A stretch of 64,000 bases of DNA from Shewanella algidipiscicola (GTDB lineage Bacteria > Pseudomonadota > Gammaproteobacteria > Enterobacterales > Shewanellaceae), in NCBI RefSeq assembly GCF_003605125.1, contig NZ_QPQT01000019.1, positions 25,465 to 89,464 of the forward strand. Direction: 5' to 3'. Below, one piece after another: positions 54,664 to 63,569 of the stretch. The position numbers and the translations under genes are program-made. The notes under the pieces are model-generated. The model was not told the origin of the DNA and ran no database searches. It was given only the letters and a program-made list of their open reading frames with translations. Position 1 is the stretch's first letter. Every line of letters begins with the position of its first letter.

Positions 54664-54720
54664 GTTTCCAACTTCAATTGCAGTTTCCAACTTCGATTAC
54701 GTGGTTTCCAACTTCAATTG
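54664..54720. repeat. three short direct repeats at the island edge
   Basis: GTTTCCAACTTCAATTG occurs at 54664-54680 and 54704-54720. A variant (GTTTCCAACTTCGATTAC) occurs at 54683-54700. The spacing is 19 and 21 bases. The units are too short and too close for CRISPR. They lie exactly between the HamB-like gene and gcvP, so they may be a recombination scar or a regulatory array. Confidence 0.75.
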
Positions 54721-54741
54721 TCGTTATCACAAGTAGCCATT

Positions 54742-57630
54742 TTATTTGTAATCGTCAATCGGTGCACAAGAACACATTAGATTACGGTCGCCGTAAACAT
54801 CGTCGATACGGTTAACCGTTGGCCAGAACTTGTTCGCCTTAACTGCAGCACTTGGGAATACCGCCAGTTCACGGCTATAAGGACGTGAGTCAAACTCGCT
54901 ATCCATGATGTCAGCCATGGTATGCGGCGCATTGTGCAGTGGGTTGTTGTCCACTGGCCACTCGCCAGCTTCGACTCGAGCGATTTCGCCGCGAATTGAG
55001 ATCATCGCATCGATGAATCTGTCTAGCTCGACTTTAGACTCAGATTCCGTTGGCTCAATCATTAAGGTGCCTGCAACCGGGAAGCTCATGGTTGGCGCGT
55101 GGAAACCATAGTCGTTTAGACGCTTAGCGATATCCATTTCGGTCACGCCAGAAGCTTCTTTAAGCGGACGCAGATCTATGATGCATTCGTGAGCCACGCG
55201 GTCATTACGGCCTGTGTACAGTACAGGATAATGGGCAGATAGCTTCTTCATCATGTAGTTAGCGTTAAGCAGTGCCACTTGAGTCGATTGTCTTAAGCCT
55301 TGGAAACCCAATAACTTAATGTACATCCAAGTGATAGGCAAAATGCTGGCGCTACCGTATGGTGCAGCCGATACTGCGCCGTTGTTGTCTGATTCGCGGC
55401 CATGTTTAACCACTGTGTGACCCGCAACAAAAGGCGCAAGGTGAGCCTTAACACCAATAGGGCCCATACCGGGTCCGCCGCCGCCATGTGGGATCGCGAA
55501 GGTTTTATGTAGGTTAAGGTGCGATACATCGGCGCCGATGAAGCCAGGAGTCGTTAAGCCCACTTGCGCGTTCATGTTAGCTCCGTCTAGGTAGACTTGG
55601 CCGCCATGGCTGTGAATGACGTCGCAGATCTCGCGCACTGTCTCTTCATACACACCGTGGGTCGATGGGTAGGTGATCATGATGCAAGAAAGGTTATCGG
55701 CCACTTCGGCGGCTTTGGCTTTCAAGTCTTCCATGTCGACGTTACCCGCCTTATCGCACGCGGTCACCACCACTTTCATGCCGGCAAGCTGGGCTGAAGC
55801 TGGGTTAGTACCGTGAGCCGATTGTGGGATAAGACAGATATTTCGGTGCGCATCGCCGCGGGATTCATGGTACTTCTTAATGGCTAATAGACCCGCGTAT
55901 TCGCCCTGCGCGCCTGAGTTAGGCTGTAGGCAAACGGCGTCATAACCTGTGATATCAACAAGCCATGCAGACAACTGCTCGAGCAACTCGTCATAACCTT
56001 GAGCTTGGTCTTGTGGGCAGAATGGGTGCATATTGCCAAACTCGGCCCAACTGACTGGCATCATCTCGGTGGCGGCGTTTAGCTTCATGGTGCATGAGCC
56101 TAGCGAGATCATCGAGTGGTTTAGGGCTAAGTCTTTGTTTTCGAGACGCTTGATATAACGCATCATCTCGGTTTCGCTGTGGTAGCGATTAAAAGTTGGA
56201 TGAGTCAAGATAGCGTCGGTGCGCACCAACTCAGCTGGTATTGAACTATTGCCATTGGCGACGATGTCGGCATCCATTGCAGCAACGTCTAAGCCATGAC
56301 CTTCACCTAAAATCACATCAAATAGCTGAGCGATATCGGCACGAGTGGTAGGCTCAGAGATGCTGACCCCAAGAATGCCATCACTATCGACACGCAAGTT
56401 AAGCTCTGCCGCGACCGAACGCGCTATCACAGCGGCGCTGTCGGCGACCTTAAATGACAGGGTATCGAACCAAGTGTTGTTAACCAGCTCGACGCCTTTG
56501 GCTTTAAGGCCTGCGGCTAAGATATCAGTTAAGCGGTTGATACGCTGTGCAATCGTTTTTAGCCCTTGTGGGCCATGGTATACGGCGTAGAACGAAGCCA
56601 TGTTGGCCAAGAGTACCTGTGCTGTACAGATGTTTGAGTTGGCTTTTTCGCGGCGAATATGTTGCTCACGGGTTTGCATCGCCATACGCAGCGCGCGGTT
56701 ACCGCGTGCATCTTGCGACACCCCAATAATACGACCCGGCAGTGACCGCTTGTGCTCGTCACGCGAGACGAAGAATGCGGCGTGTGGGCCGCCAAAGCCC
56801 ATGGGCACGCCAAAACGCTGGGCGCTACCAAAAACCACATCGGCACCCATGGTTCCTGGTGATTTAAGCATCACTAGCGACATGATGTCGGCGGCGACGG
56901 TCACGACCGCTTTTTTCTCTTTTAGTGCAGCAAAAAGCGCAGTGAAATCGCGAATTTGACCGTGACGGTTAGTGTATTGGAATAGTGCGCCAAACAGATC
57001 GTAGTTAACGGCATCTTCGGCAGGGCCGGTGACAATTTCAAAGCCAAAACACTCGGCGCGGGTTTTCACCACATCGAGGGTTTGCGGAAACACATCATCA
57101 GCAACAAAGAAGATATTGGCTTTCTTGGCCTTAGATACACGTTTCGCCAGCGCCATGGCTTCGGCTGCGGCGGTGGCTTCGTCCAGCAATGAAGCTGAGG
57201 CTAAATCAAGACCGGTTAGGTCCATCGACACCTGCTGGAAGTTTAAGATGGCTTCTAGACGACCTTGAGCGATCTCTGGCTGATATGGAGTGTACGCGGT
57301 GTACCAACCTGGGTTTTCAAACACATTACGCTGGATAACACTTGGCACTAGCGTGCCGTGGTAACCCATACCTATGTAGCTTTTAAACACCTTGTTTTTA
57401 TCGGCAATGGCGCGAATAGCGGCCATACCTTCGGCTTCGCCACATGCTGGGCTAACAGCAAGGTCGCGGCCTAGACGAATCGACTCAGGTACGATCTGCT
57501 GTGTTAAATCTTCTAAAGATTCTGCACCAACGAAGTTCAACATCTCTTGCTGTTCTGCGCTGTCCGGTCCGATGTGGCGACGGATAAAGAGTTCGTGCTG
57601 CTCTAACTGAGTGAGAGTTTCTGTGGTCAT
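54742..57630 (-). CDS. gcvP: glycine dehydrogenase (decarboxylating), P protein
   Basis: A 962-residue P protein of the glycine cleavage system. It decarboxylates glycine with pyridoxal phosphate and passes the aminomethyl group to GcvH. It is the single-chain form, starting 'MTTETLTQLEQHELFIRRHI'. The PLP-binding Lys is in 'HLNLHKTFAIPHGGGGPGMG' (about residue 705-724), the conserved Gly-rich loop. I chose the internal ATG giving the standard P-protein start; the longer upstream extension is not family-like. It follows gcvH, but a strong terminator-like hairpin separates the two genes. The minus-strand gene ends just right of the island. Confidence 0.98.
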   Translation of the reverse strand: MTTETLTQLEQHELFIRRHIGPDSAEQQEMLNFVGAESLEDLTQQIVPESIRLGRDLAVSPACGEAEGMAAIRAIADKNKVFKSYIGMGYHGTLVPSVIQRNVFENPGWYTAYTPYQPEIAQGRLEAILNFQQVSMDLTGLDLASASLLDEATAAAEAMALAKRVSKAKKANIFFVADDVFPQTLDVVKTRAECFGFEIVTGPAEDAVNYDLFGALFQYTNRHGQIRDFTALFAALKEKKAVVTVAADIMSLVMLKSPGTMGADVVFGSAQRFGVPMGFGGPHAAFFVSRDEHKRSLPGRIIGVSQDARGNRALRMAMQTREQHIRREKANSNICTAQVLLANMASFYAVYHGPQGLKTIAQRINRLTDILAAGLKAKGVELVNNTWFDTLSFKVADSAAVIARSVAAELNLRVDSDGILGVSISEPTTRADIAQLFDVILGEGHGLDVAAMDADIVANGNSSIPAELVRTDAILTHPTFNRYHSETEMMRYIKRLENKDLALNHSMISLGSCTMKLNAATEMMPVSWAEFGNMHPFCPQDQAQGYDELLEQLSAWLVDITGYDAVCLQPNSGAQGEYAGLLAIKKYHESRGDAHRNICLIPQSAHGTNPASAQLAGMKVVVTACDKAGNVDMEDLKAKAAEVADNLSCIMITYPSTHGVYEETVREICDVIHSHGGQVYLDGANMNAQVGLTTPGFIGADVSHLNLHKTFAIPHGGGGPGMGPIGVKAHLAPFVAGHTVVKHGRESDNNGAVSAAPYGSASILPITWMYIKLLGFQGLRQSTQVALLNANYMMKKLSAHYPVLYTGRNDRVAHECIIDLRPLKEASGVTEMDIAKRLNDYGFHAPTMSFPVAGTLMIEPTESESKVELDRFIDAMISIRGEIARVEAGEWPVDNNPLHNAPHTMADIMDSEFDSRPYSRELAVFPSAAVKANKFWPTVNRIDDVYGDRNLMCSCAPIDDYK

Positions 57631-57715
57631 GATAAACCTAGTTCCATATTTGCCAGTATCCTGCCTGTAGGGGGCGGTGTTACCGGTCTCATTTTTAATG
57701 TAGGGCGGTATAACG

Positions 57716-57746
57716 AAAAACCCCATGTCGTTTAGGCATGGGGCTT
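57716..57746 (-). terminator. rho-independent terminator between gcvH and gcvP
   Basis: On the minus strand CCCCATG-CCTAAACGA-CATGGGG is followed at once by TTTTT. It lies about 15 bases after the gcvH stop codon and about 90 bases before gcvP. It would terminate or attenuate the gcvTH transcript, so that gcvP needs read-through or its own promoter. Confidence 0.8.
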
Positions 57747-57760
57747 TAGGGGCTCGACGC

Positions 57761-58150
57761 TTACTCTTCGTCGATAACTTCTTGATACCCTTCGGCATCA
57801 AGTAGGCTGTCAACTTCAGACTCGTCAGATGGCATCACGCGGAAGAACCAACCGTCGCCGTATGCGTCGCTGTTAACGAGCTCTGGAGAATCTTCTAATG
57901 ATTCGTTAACGGCAATCACTTCGCCAGAAATTGGCGCGTAGATATCAGAGGCGGCTTTAACCGACTCGGCCACGGCGCAGTCTTCACCGGCGGTGACTGT
58001 GTCACCCACTTCTGGTAGCTCAACAAATACCATGTCACCTAGCAGCTCTTGGGCGTGCTCACTGATGCCGACAGTGTAAGAACCGTCTGCTTCTTTGCGG
58101 ATCCATTCGTGTGAAGAAGCGTACTTTAGTTCAGCTGGAATATTGCTCAT
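57761..58150 (-). CDS. gcvH: glycine cleavage system H protein
   Basis: A 129-residue lipoyl carrier protein. It begins 'MSNIPAELKYASSHEWIRKE' and has the 'GISEHAQELLGDMVFVELPE' stretch. The lipoylated Lys is in 'CAVAESVKAASDIYAPISGE' (about residue 65). It shuttles the aminomethyl group from GcvP to GcvT. The length is normal. The ATG is chosen by the conserved N-terminus. It is the second gene of the gcvT-gcvH-gcvP cluster, 69 bases after gcvT. Confidence 0.98.
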   Translation of the reverse strand: MSNIPAELKYASSHEWIRKEADGSYTVGISEHAQELLGDMVFVELPEVGDTVTAGEDCAVAESVKAASDIYAPISGEVIAVNESLEDSPELVNSDAYGDGWFFRVMPSDESEVDSLLDAEGYQEVIDEE

Positions 58151-58219
58151 TATTTTTAATCCTTTTTCCGTAATACTCAATTTTGACTAATCAGACAATG
58201 TGTAAGTTAAGCTAAAAAA

Positions 58220-59314
58220 TTAGAATACTTGTTTACCGTTACGCACAAAGCCAGGGGCTATGACTTTAACAGGCACGCGCTTTTTACGCATCTCTACTTC
58301 TGCGACATCGCCAACAGAATTGGGCAAGCGTGCCATGGCAATAGAATAGCCTAAGGTCGGAGAGAATGTACCGCTTGTGATAACCCCTTGCTGCTCTTCG
58401 CCGTTCGCGTCGGTAAAGAACACGGCCATCCCCGGGCGAATCACCCCTTTGGCTTCCATCACTAGGCCCACTTGCTTATGGGTACCCGCCGCTTTGATGG
58501 CACTTAATGCTTCGCGGCCAATAAAGTCACGATCACTTGGCTCCCAGGCAATAGTCCATGCCATGTTGGCTTCGAGCGGGTTAACGCTTTCGTCCATGTC
58601 TAGGCCATATAAGTTCATACCCGCTTCTAAACGCAGGGTATCACGCGCGCCTAAGCCACATGGCTTAACGCCGTTATCCAGTAGCGCTTGCCACAATGCA
58701 CCCGCTTCCTCTTGTGGCACAATGATCTCGTAGCCCGCTTCACCAGTGTAACCTGTGGTAGCAATAAACAGTGACCCCGACTGCACCCCAAAGAAAGGTT
58801 TCATCCCCTCAACGGCGGCGTTTTGCTCGGCAGTAAACACGCTGGCAGCTTTCGCCTTGGCGTTAGGGCCTTGCACGGCAATCATCGCCAACTCTGGACG
58901 TTCGGTAATGGTGACATCAAAGCCCTTCACTTGCTCAGCAATCCAAGCGAGGTCTTTTTCACGGGTCGCAGAGTTAACCACAATACGGTAATGGGTGTCG
59001 TCGAGATAATAGGTGATGAGGTCGTCGATCAGGCCAGCATTGTGGTCTAGCATACCGCAGTAAAGCGCTTTACCCGGTACGGTGAGTTTGGCAACGTCGT
59101 TTGCCAACAGTTTACGCAGAAATTCACAGGCTTGAGTGCCGGTTACGTCAACCACTGTCATATGAGAGACGTCAAACATACCTGCGTCTTGACGTACAGC
59201 ATGGTGCTCTTCGATTTGAGAGCCGTAGTTAATCGGCATTTCCCAACCGTGGAAGTCGACCATCTTGGCATTAGATTCCAAGTGCTTGTTAAAGAGTACA
59301 GTTTTATTAGCCAT
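58220..59314 (-). CDS. gcvT: aminomethyltransferase, T protein
   Basis: A 364-residue T protein that releases ammonia from the aminomethyl group on GcvH and makes 5,10-methylene-tetrahydrofolate. It starts 'MANKTVLFNKHLESNAKMVD' with 'FHGWEMPINYGSQIEEHHAV' and 'DAGMFDVSHMTVVDVTG'. The folate-site Asp lies in the 'LLANDVAKL' region. The C-terminal 'VITSGTFSPTLGYSIAMARL' is typical. AGAAGAG precedes the chosen ATG. It is the first gene of the cluster, preceded by a structured leader of about 280 bases. Confidence 0.97.
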   Translation of the reverse strand: MANKTVLFNKHLESNAKMVDFHGWEMPINYGSQIEEHHAVRQDAGMFDVSHMTVVDVTGTQACEFLRKLLANDVAKLTVPGKALYCGMLDHNAGLIDDLITYYLDDTHYRIVVNSATREKDLAWIAEQVKGFDVTITERPELAMIAVQGPNAKAKAASVFTAEQNAAVEGMKPFFGVQSGSLFIATTGYTGEAGYEIIVPQEEAGALWQALLDNGVKPCGLGARDTLRLEAGMNLYGLDMDESVNPLEANMAWTIAWEPSDRDFIGREALSAIKAAGTHKQVGLVMEAKGVIRPGMAVFFTDANGEEQQGVITSGTFSPTLGYSIAMARLPNSVGDVAEVEMRKKRVPVKVIAPGFVRNGKQVF

Positions 59315-59600
59315 TATTATCTCTTCTTTATGCCCTTTTCGGGTCTTACCTGACGGCGACAACATGGCTGAAATACATTGATAACTGGACTCACCGAGAG
59401 GCTCGGATAAGATCCCGTTTCCACCTGTGGTTTTAGCTATGCGACACCTAGGTGTGCTTTATTTATAGACACACCTGAACGTAGGGTACGTTGGGTCAGG
59501 ATGTGATTGCAAAGATGAATTTTTGCATCAATTGCGTCGAATATGATGCATCGACTGTGTCGCCTGCTAAGACGGGTCAATGGTATCAAAATGCGGCGAA
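59315..59600 (-). promoter_or_regulatory. long structured 5' leader of the gcv operon
   Basis: The minus-strand leader holds several hairpins: CCTGA...AACGT/ACGTT..CAGG (59473-59500), AGGTGTG/CACACCT (59450-59476) and CCGAG/CTCGG (59395-59407). The CACACCT segment can instead pair with AGGTGT at 59444-59449, so two structures are mutually exclusive. The conserved core of the glycine riboswitch was looked for and not recognised. Regulation by another ligand, protein or sRNA is possible. This is inference from base pairing only. Confidence 0.45.
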
Positions 59601-59606
59601 ATTATA
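59601..59606 (-). promoter_or_regulatory. candidate -10 box of the gcv promoter
   Basis: The minus strand reads TATAAT here, a perfect sigma-70 -10 hexamer. The -35 region (about 17 bases upstream) is poor, so an activator is likely. A transcript from this box would have a leader of about 280 bases before gcvT. Confidence 0.5.
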
Positions 59607-59639
59607 CCTTGCGTCACAGTTTTGTATATAAGAGATTTT

Positions 59640-59779
59640 TCTAATCCGACCCCATTTAGCATTACTTTTTCTTATGCGTTAATTGTAGCTTTTTTACAGC
59701 ATCAAAAAACAACACCATAAAAACACAATAAGGCACTGTATTTAAACAAAAAGTAAATCTAATTTATTTTCAGCGATGC
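59640..59779. other. intergenic sequence between ubiI and the gcv promoter
   Basis: An AT-rich stretch beyond the end of ubiI, with T-runs (TTTTTTAC) on the plus strand. Together with the gcv leader it makes a 465-base gene-free gap. I see no gene in it, and no clear stem-loop terminator for ubiI. Confidence 0.4.
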
Positions 59780-60988
59780 TTATTTACACAGGGTTGGTAG
59801 ACAGCTTTTATTGCCCATCGCCTGTTGCATAAACAGTGTTTTCACAGGAGAAAAGTTATCAACCAAATTAAGCCCTAAATCTCGCAGCGCCTGTTTCACT
59901 GGGTTCGCCCCATCGAAGAGGCGCTTAAAGCCTTCCATTGCGGCAATCATCTCCAGCGCATCGGCTTTACGCCAACGTTCAAGGGCGCGCAAATTGGCAT
60001 AGTCGCCCAAATCTTTACCCGTACGTCTCAGTTCACTCAGGGTTTCGATAATGGCCGCGGCATCAAGAAACCCAAGGTTAACCCCCTGCCCCGCCAATGG
60101 ATGTATGGTATGGGCCGCGTCGCCTGCCAGCAATAAGCGGTGGCGGGCAAAGTGGCGCGCATAACGCATGCGCAGTGGAAAAGCCTGTGGCTCACTTTCG
60201 AGCTTGCACATGCCTAGCTTGCCGTCGAAAGCGGCGGTAAGGCTACGCTCAAACTGCACCGCATCGCCGTCGAGTAAGGCTTGGGCCTTTGTCGGCGGCA
60301 CCGACCAGACGATAGAGCAGAGGTTAGCTTCAAACAGGGGTAAAAAGGCCAATGGACCATCTTGTAAAAACACCTGCCGTGCGGTGTCATTGTGAGGCAG
60401 TTCGCTGCGCACCGTGGCGACGATGGCGTGGTGGCCATAATCCCAGAAGGTCATCGGGATTTTGCACTGTTCACGCACCCAAGAATTGGCCCCATCGGCA
60501 CCGATCACGAGGGCCGCCGACAGGTTGTCACCATTGTCTAAGGTGAGCCATGCTTCGCGCTCGCCAAAGGCAATTTTGTCGAGGCGGCGATTTTCAAGAT
60601 GGGTTATCTCATCAAGCTCGGCCGCACGGCTTGCCAGTGCGTGGCTGATGTTGTCATTTTCAATGATGCAGCCTAAGGTTTGCTCGCTGATACTGTGGGC
60701 GTCGAAAGCAATTTTACCTAGGCCGTCTTTGTCCCACACCGCCATTTTTTGGTATGGCCCCATGCGCGCCTCATCGACATAGGCCCAAGCACCAAGGTGA
60801 GTGAGTAAACTTTGACTGGCCTTGTTAATCGCACTGACGCGCATACGCGCCTCACCCGACACGGCTTGGGTTTCACCGGCATCGATAACCACCACCCGCA
60901 GCGACTCCATCGCTAAACCGATGGCAGTTGCCAGTCCTACCATACCACCGCCAACAATGGCTACATCATAGGTTTGAGTGCTGAACAT
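59780..60988 (-). CDS. ubiI: FAD-dependent ubiquinone hydroxylase UbiI (VisC)
   Basis: A 402-residue flavin monooxygenase of ubiquinone synthesis, catalysing C5 hydroxylation of the octaprenyl phenol. It starts 'MFSTQTYDVAIVGGGMVGLA' with the dinucleotide-binding GGGMVG. The second flavin motif 'GDAAHTIHPLAGQGVNLGFL' is at about 285-304. AAGGA lies upstream of this ATG, so I prefer it to an upstream in-frame start. It follows ubiH with a 20-base gap on the same strand, and the two are probably co-transcribed. Confidence 0.93.
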   Translation of the reverse strand: MFSTQTYDVAIVGGGMVGLATAIGLAMESLRVVVIDAGETQAVSGEARMRVSAINKASQSLLTHLGAWAYVDEARMGPYQKMAVWDKDGLGKIAFDAHSISEQTLGCIIENDNISHALASRAAELDEITHLENRRLDKIAFGEREAWLTLDNGDNLSAALVIGADGANSWVREQCKIPMTFWDYGHHAIVATVRSELPHNDTARQVFLQDGPLAFLPLFEANLCSIVWSVPPTKAQALLDGDAVQFERSLTAAFDGKLGMCKLESEPQAFPLRMRYARHFARHRLLLAGDAAHTIHPLAGQGVNLGFLDAAAIIETLSELRRTGKDLGDYANLRALERWRKADALEMIAAMEGFKRLFDGANPVKQALRDLGLNLVDNFSPVKTLFMQQAMGNKSCLPTLCK

Positions 60989-61008
60989 AGGGGTATCCTT
61001 TATCGCTA

Positions 61009-62241
61009 CTAGGCTGAAGTTATAGGGGATTTCCATCCCATGGCTTGGCGGGCAATGGGCGTTTTTAGCGGCGGGCACCACGACAAGAGGCGCAGCCCGA
61101 TATTACGTCCGGCCACTAGCGGCCAGTGTTGATTGGAGAAGCCGCGTACCAAAAACTCGACATTGTTAATGGTCGATGCCCTATCTTGACTGCGCTGGGC
61201 CAAATAATGATGGGTCAGCTTGGCGCCGCCAAGATCGTCCCCAGCTAATAGCGCGCCGCGCACCGCGTCGATAACGCAGACTAAATCACGCAACCCAAGG
61301 TTAAAGCCTTGACCGGCAATGGGGTGTAAGGTTTGGGCGGCGTTACCAATAAATAGGGTGCGCTGATAGATAGGTCGCGGCATCGACGACAACTTAAGCG
61401 GATAAGCGTGGCGCTCTCCAACCTCGATAAACTGCCCCGCTCGATAGCCAAAGGCCTGCTGTAGACTGGCTAAGAAGGTCGATTTTGAACAAGTTAACAT
61501 CTGCTGTGCCATGGCGGGCGACAGTGCCCACACCAAAGACATGCGAGCCTGACCATCAACATTGGTCATAGGCAGCAAGGCTAATGGGCCTGAATCGGTA
61601 AAGCGCTCATAAGCCCATTGTCCATGGGGCTTGTCGATGCCGATATTCGCCACTACCGCCACCTGCTCGAAATCCACTTGCTCAAGGGGTAAGGCAAAAT
61701 CACGCCTGACGACCGAGTTAAGCCCATCGGCAGCCACCACCAGCTTAGCGCTGAGTTCGCGACCATCATCAAGCAGCAAATAATTGGCGTCGATATTGGC
61801 GCGAATGCTGACTAATTTAGCCGGGCAATACAGGCTAATCTGCTGTTTCTCTAAGAGTTCAAATAACGCGGCGCCTACACGCTCTAGCTCGACCACCTGC
61901 CCTAAGTAAGGCAAGTGAAAGTCGCTAGCATTGAGGGTGGTCATGCCGAAATGACCACGATCGGACACGTGAATGTTGCCGATTGGGGTGCCCAAATGGG
62001 CCAATTTAGGCCAGATGCCTAATCGGGTCAGCTCAAAAATAGAGCCTTGCGCTATGGCGATTGAGCGGGCGTCAAAACCGGGATGCTGACCACCTGGACG
62101 GCTGGCTTCAATCAAAGCGACCTTTAACGGACGCTTGAGCTCCTGCGCCAGTTTGGCTAGCCCTAAGGCTAACGTGGCACCGGCCATGGCGCCGCCAACA
62201 ATGGCGATATCAAAATCAACTGTGGTCTGAGACGCGGTCAT
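61009..62241 (-). CDS. ubiH: FAD-dependent ubiquinone hydroxylase UbiH
   Basis: A 410-residue flavin monooxygenase, paralogue of UbiI, that hydroxylates the C1 position of the ubiquinone ring precursor. 'DFDIAIVGGAMAGATLALGL' (about 9-28) binds FAD. 'GFDARSIAIAQGSIFELTRL' and 'GNAAQTLHPIAGQGFNLGLR' (about 305-324) are typical UbiH segments. It is 62 bases after the ygfB-type gene on the same strand. The usual pepP gene between ygfB and ubiH in E. coli is absent here. Confidence 0.93.
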   Translation of the reverse strand: MTASQTTVDFDIAIVGGAMAGATLALGLAKLAQELKRPLKVALIEASRPGGQHPGFDARSIAIAQGSIFELTRLGIWPKLAHLGTPIGNIHVSDRGHFGMTTLNASDFHLPYLGQVVELERVGAALFELLEKQQISLYCPAKLVSIRANIDANYLLLDDGRELSAKLVVAADGLNSVVRRDFALPLEQVDFEQVAVVANIGIDKPHGQWAYERFTDSGPLALLPMTNVDGQARMSLVWALSPAMAQQMLTCSKSTFLASLQQAFGYRAGQFIEVGERHAYPLKLSSMPRPIYQRTLFIGNAAQTLHPIAGQGFNLGLRDLVCVIDAVRGALLAGDDLGGAKLTHHYLAQRSQDRASTINNVEFLVRGFSNQHWPLVAGRNIGLRLLSWCPPLKTPIARQAMGWKSPITSA

Positions 62242-62303
62242 TCAGTTTCTCTATTTAGGCAGATACTTAGCGGCACCTGCCGTGACTTTTGCTGTTGGCA
62301 ATC

Positions 62304-62876
62304 TTAATGAATTTTAGGGTCTTGATCTGTGATCTCACTCGGCTGTGGGCCAAATTCGGCGTAGCACAGCAGTGCCGCCATGCGCGAAAACTCCATCAGC
62401 TCTATGTAGGCCGCCTCAGACTCATCATCGTCGGCCACGTCAAATTCTACCAGGGCGATTTCGGCCAGATCATTGATCACCTCTTTGACATCTTTAGAGG
62501 CGCGATTGAGTTTAGGCTGCACAATCGCCAACCCCGTTAAGAAGCTTTGTACCCATAACGAGAGTGCTTCAACCCGCTTATTAAGCGGCTCTTCCTCTTC
62601 GGGAGCCATTGGCGTAAAACCAAAGTCGGCATCGGTGATCCGCGCCACAGTATCTTGGTAGAGCTCTTCGAGCAGTTGAGTCAGCGATGGCGGAGGTAAT
62701 TGGCCATCATTAATTAACTCTAATAGTGACTTTAACCATTCGCTTTTCGCTTGCCCCACTCCGCCACAAATAAGCCCCACTAGCGAACCATGAACTTCTA
62801 CCGGATGTTGAGCAATTTCAGCGCCATTGAGCTCGGCTAATAGACTATCGATACTTAAAGAGGGAGGCGTTGCCAT
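62304..62876 (-). CDS. ygfB: YgfB/UPF0149 family protein
   Basis: A 190-residue acidic, helical protein of the UPF0149 family. It starts 'MATPPSLSIDSLLAELNGAE' and carries 'AQHPVEVHGSLVGLICGGVG' (about 21-40) and 'ALSLWVQSFLTGLAIVQPKL', both family hallmarks. It ends in 'EFSRMAALLCYAEFGPQPSE'. In gammaproteobacteria it heads the ygfB-ubiH-ubiI block opposite zapA. In Pseudomonas it influences ampDh3 expression, but its general function is not settled. I chose the internal ATG giving the standard N-terminus. Confidence 0.92.
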   Translation of the reverse strand: MATPPSLSIDSLLAELNGAEIAQHPVEVHGSLVGLICGGVGQAKSEWLKSLLELINDGQLPPPSLTQLLEELYQDTVARITDADFGFTPMAPEEEEPLNKRVEALSLWVQSFLTGLAIVQPKLNRASKDVKEVINDLAEIALVEFDVADDDESEAAYIELMEFSRMAALLCYAEFGPQPSEITDQDPKIH

Positions 62877-63209
62877 AACTAATTTCCAATCATATTTTAT
62901 CTGTACACATGCTAGCAGAATTGACCACATCGACCAAGATTAAAAACGTGACCTAGATGCCACGCATTAAGCCCAACTAGCTTGCTTATTGATGGTGAAA
63001 AAAACGACATAATGGCTAAGGCCTGTTGGCGAGATTTTCACCATAAACGACGCGATTTAGCACCATTTATCGCACAAGGCGCCTGTGATTGGTTATCTAA
63101 ACAACATTTAATCTAACAAAGTGTTATTAGCACCCAAGTGTTATTGCACTTTAAGATACAGACCGATATAGTCCGCTCAACAACACGATAAAAGGATCTA
63201 CATCAGCAA
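62877..63209. other. divergent intergenic region between ygfB and zapA
   Basis: About 330 bases hold the promoter regions of the two divergent units. The zapA ribosome binding site is a purine-rich AAAGGA about 11 bases before the ATG. I see no additional gene. Confidence 0.5.
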
Positions 63210-63518
63210 ATGAGTAGCCATGCTATAGAGATTAGCTTATTAGGCCGGACCTACTCCATCGCTTGCCCTATAGGTCAAGAAGATGCTTTGCGTCATGTAG
63301 CGGCAAAACTGGAAAAACAGTTAAGCACCCTTCGTACCCGCACCAACAATTTGAGTCGGGAAGAGATTGCCATCATGGCCGCATTGAATATCGGCTATGA
63401 ACTGTTAGAAGAACAGAAGAAAAATCAAGATTATATAAAGCAGATGGATGATAAAATTGGTCTGCTACAGTCGACCTTAGAAAGTGCGCTAGTTGAGCGC
63501 TCAACTAAAGAAGACTAA
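63210..63518 (+). CDS. zapA: cell division protein ZapA
   Basis: A 102-residue FtsZ-associated protein that bundles FtsZ filaments at the division site. 'AIEISLLGRTYSIACPIGQE' with 'DALRHVAAKLEKQLSTLRTR' is the N-terminal ZapA domain. 'EEIAIMAALNIGYELLEEQK' leads into a C-terminal coiled coil for dimerisation. Its position directly before ssrS is the usual gammaproteobacterial order. Confidence 0.96.
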   Translation: MSSHAIEISLLGRTYSIACPIGQEDALRHVAAKLEKQLSTLRTRTNNLSREEIAIMAALNIGYELLEEQKKNQDYIKQMDDKIGLLQSTLESALVERSTKED

Positions 63519-63569
63519 GCTAGTTAATGCATTAATTAGCTGATACTCACTGAGTATCGATACAACGTT

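Noticed and set aside
54664..54720. CRISPR-like array
   Set aside because: Repeats are 17 bases, spacers only two to four bases, and there are only three units; no cas genes are present.
59315..59600. glycine riboswitch before gcvT
   Set aside because: The conserved core expected for this riboswitch class was not found when the minus strand was read.
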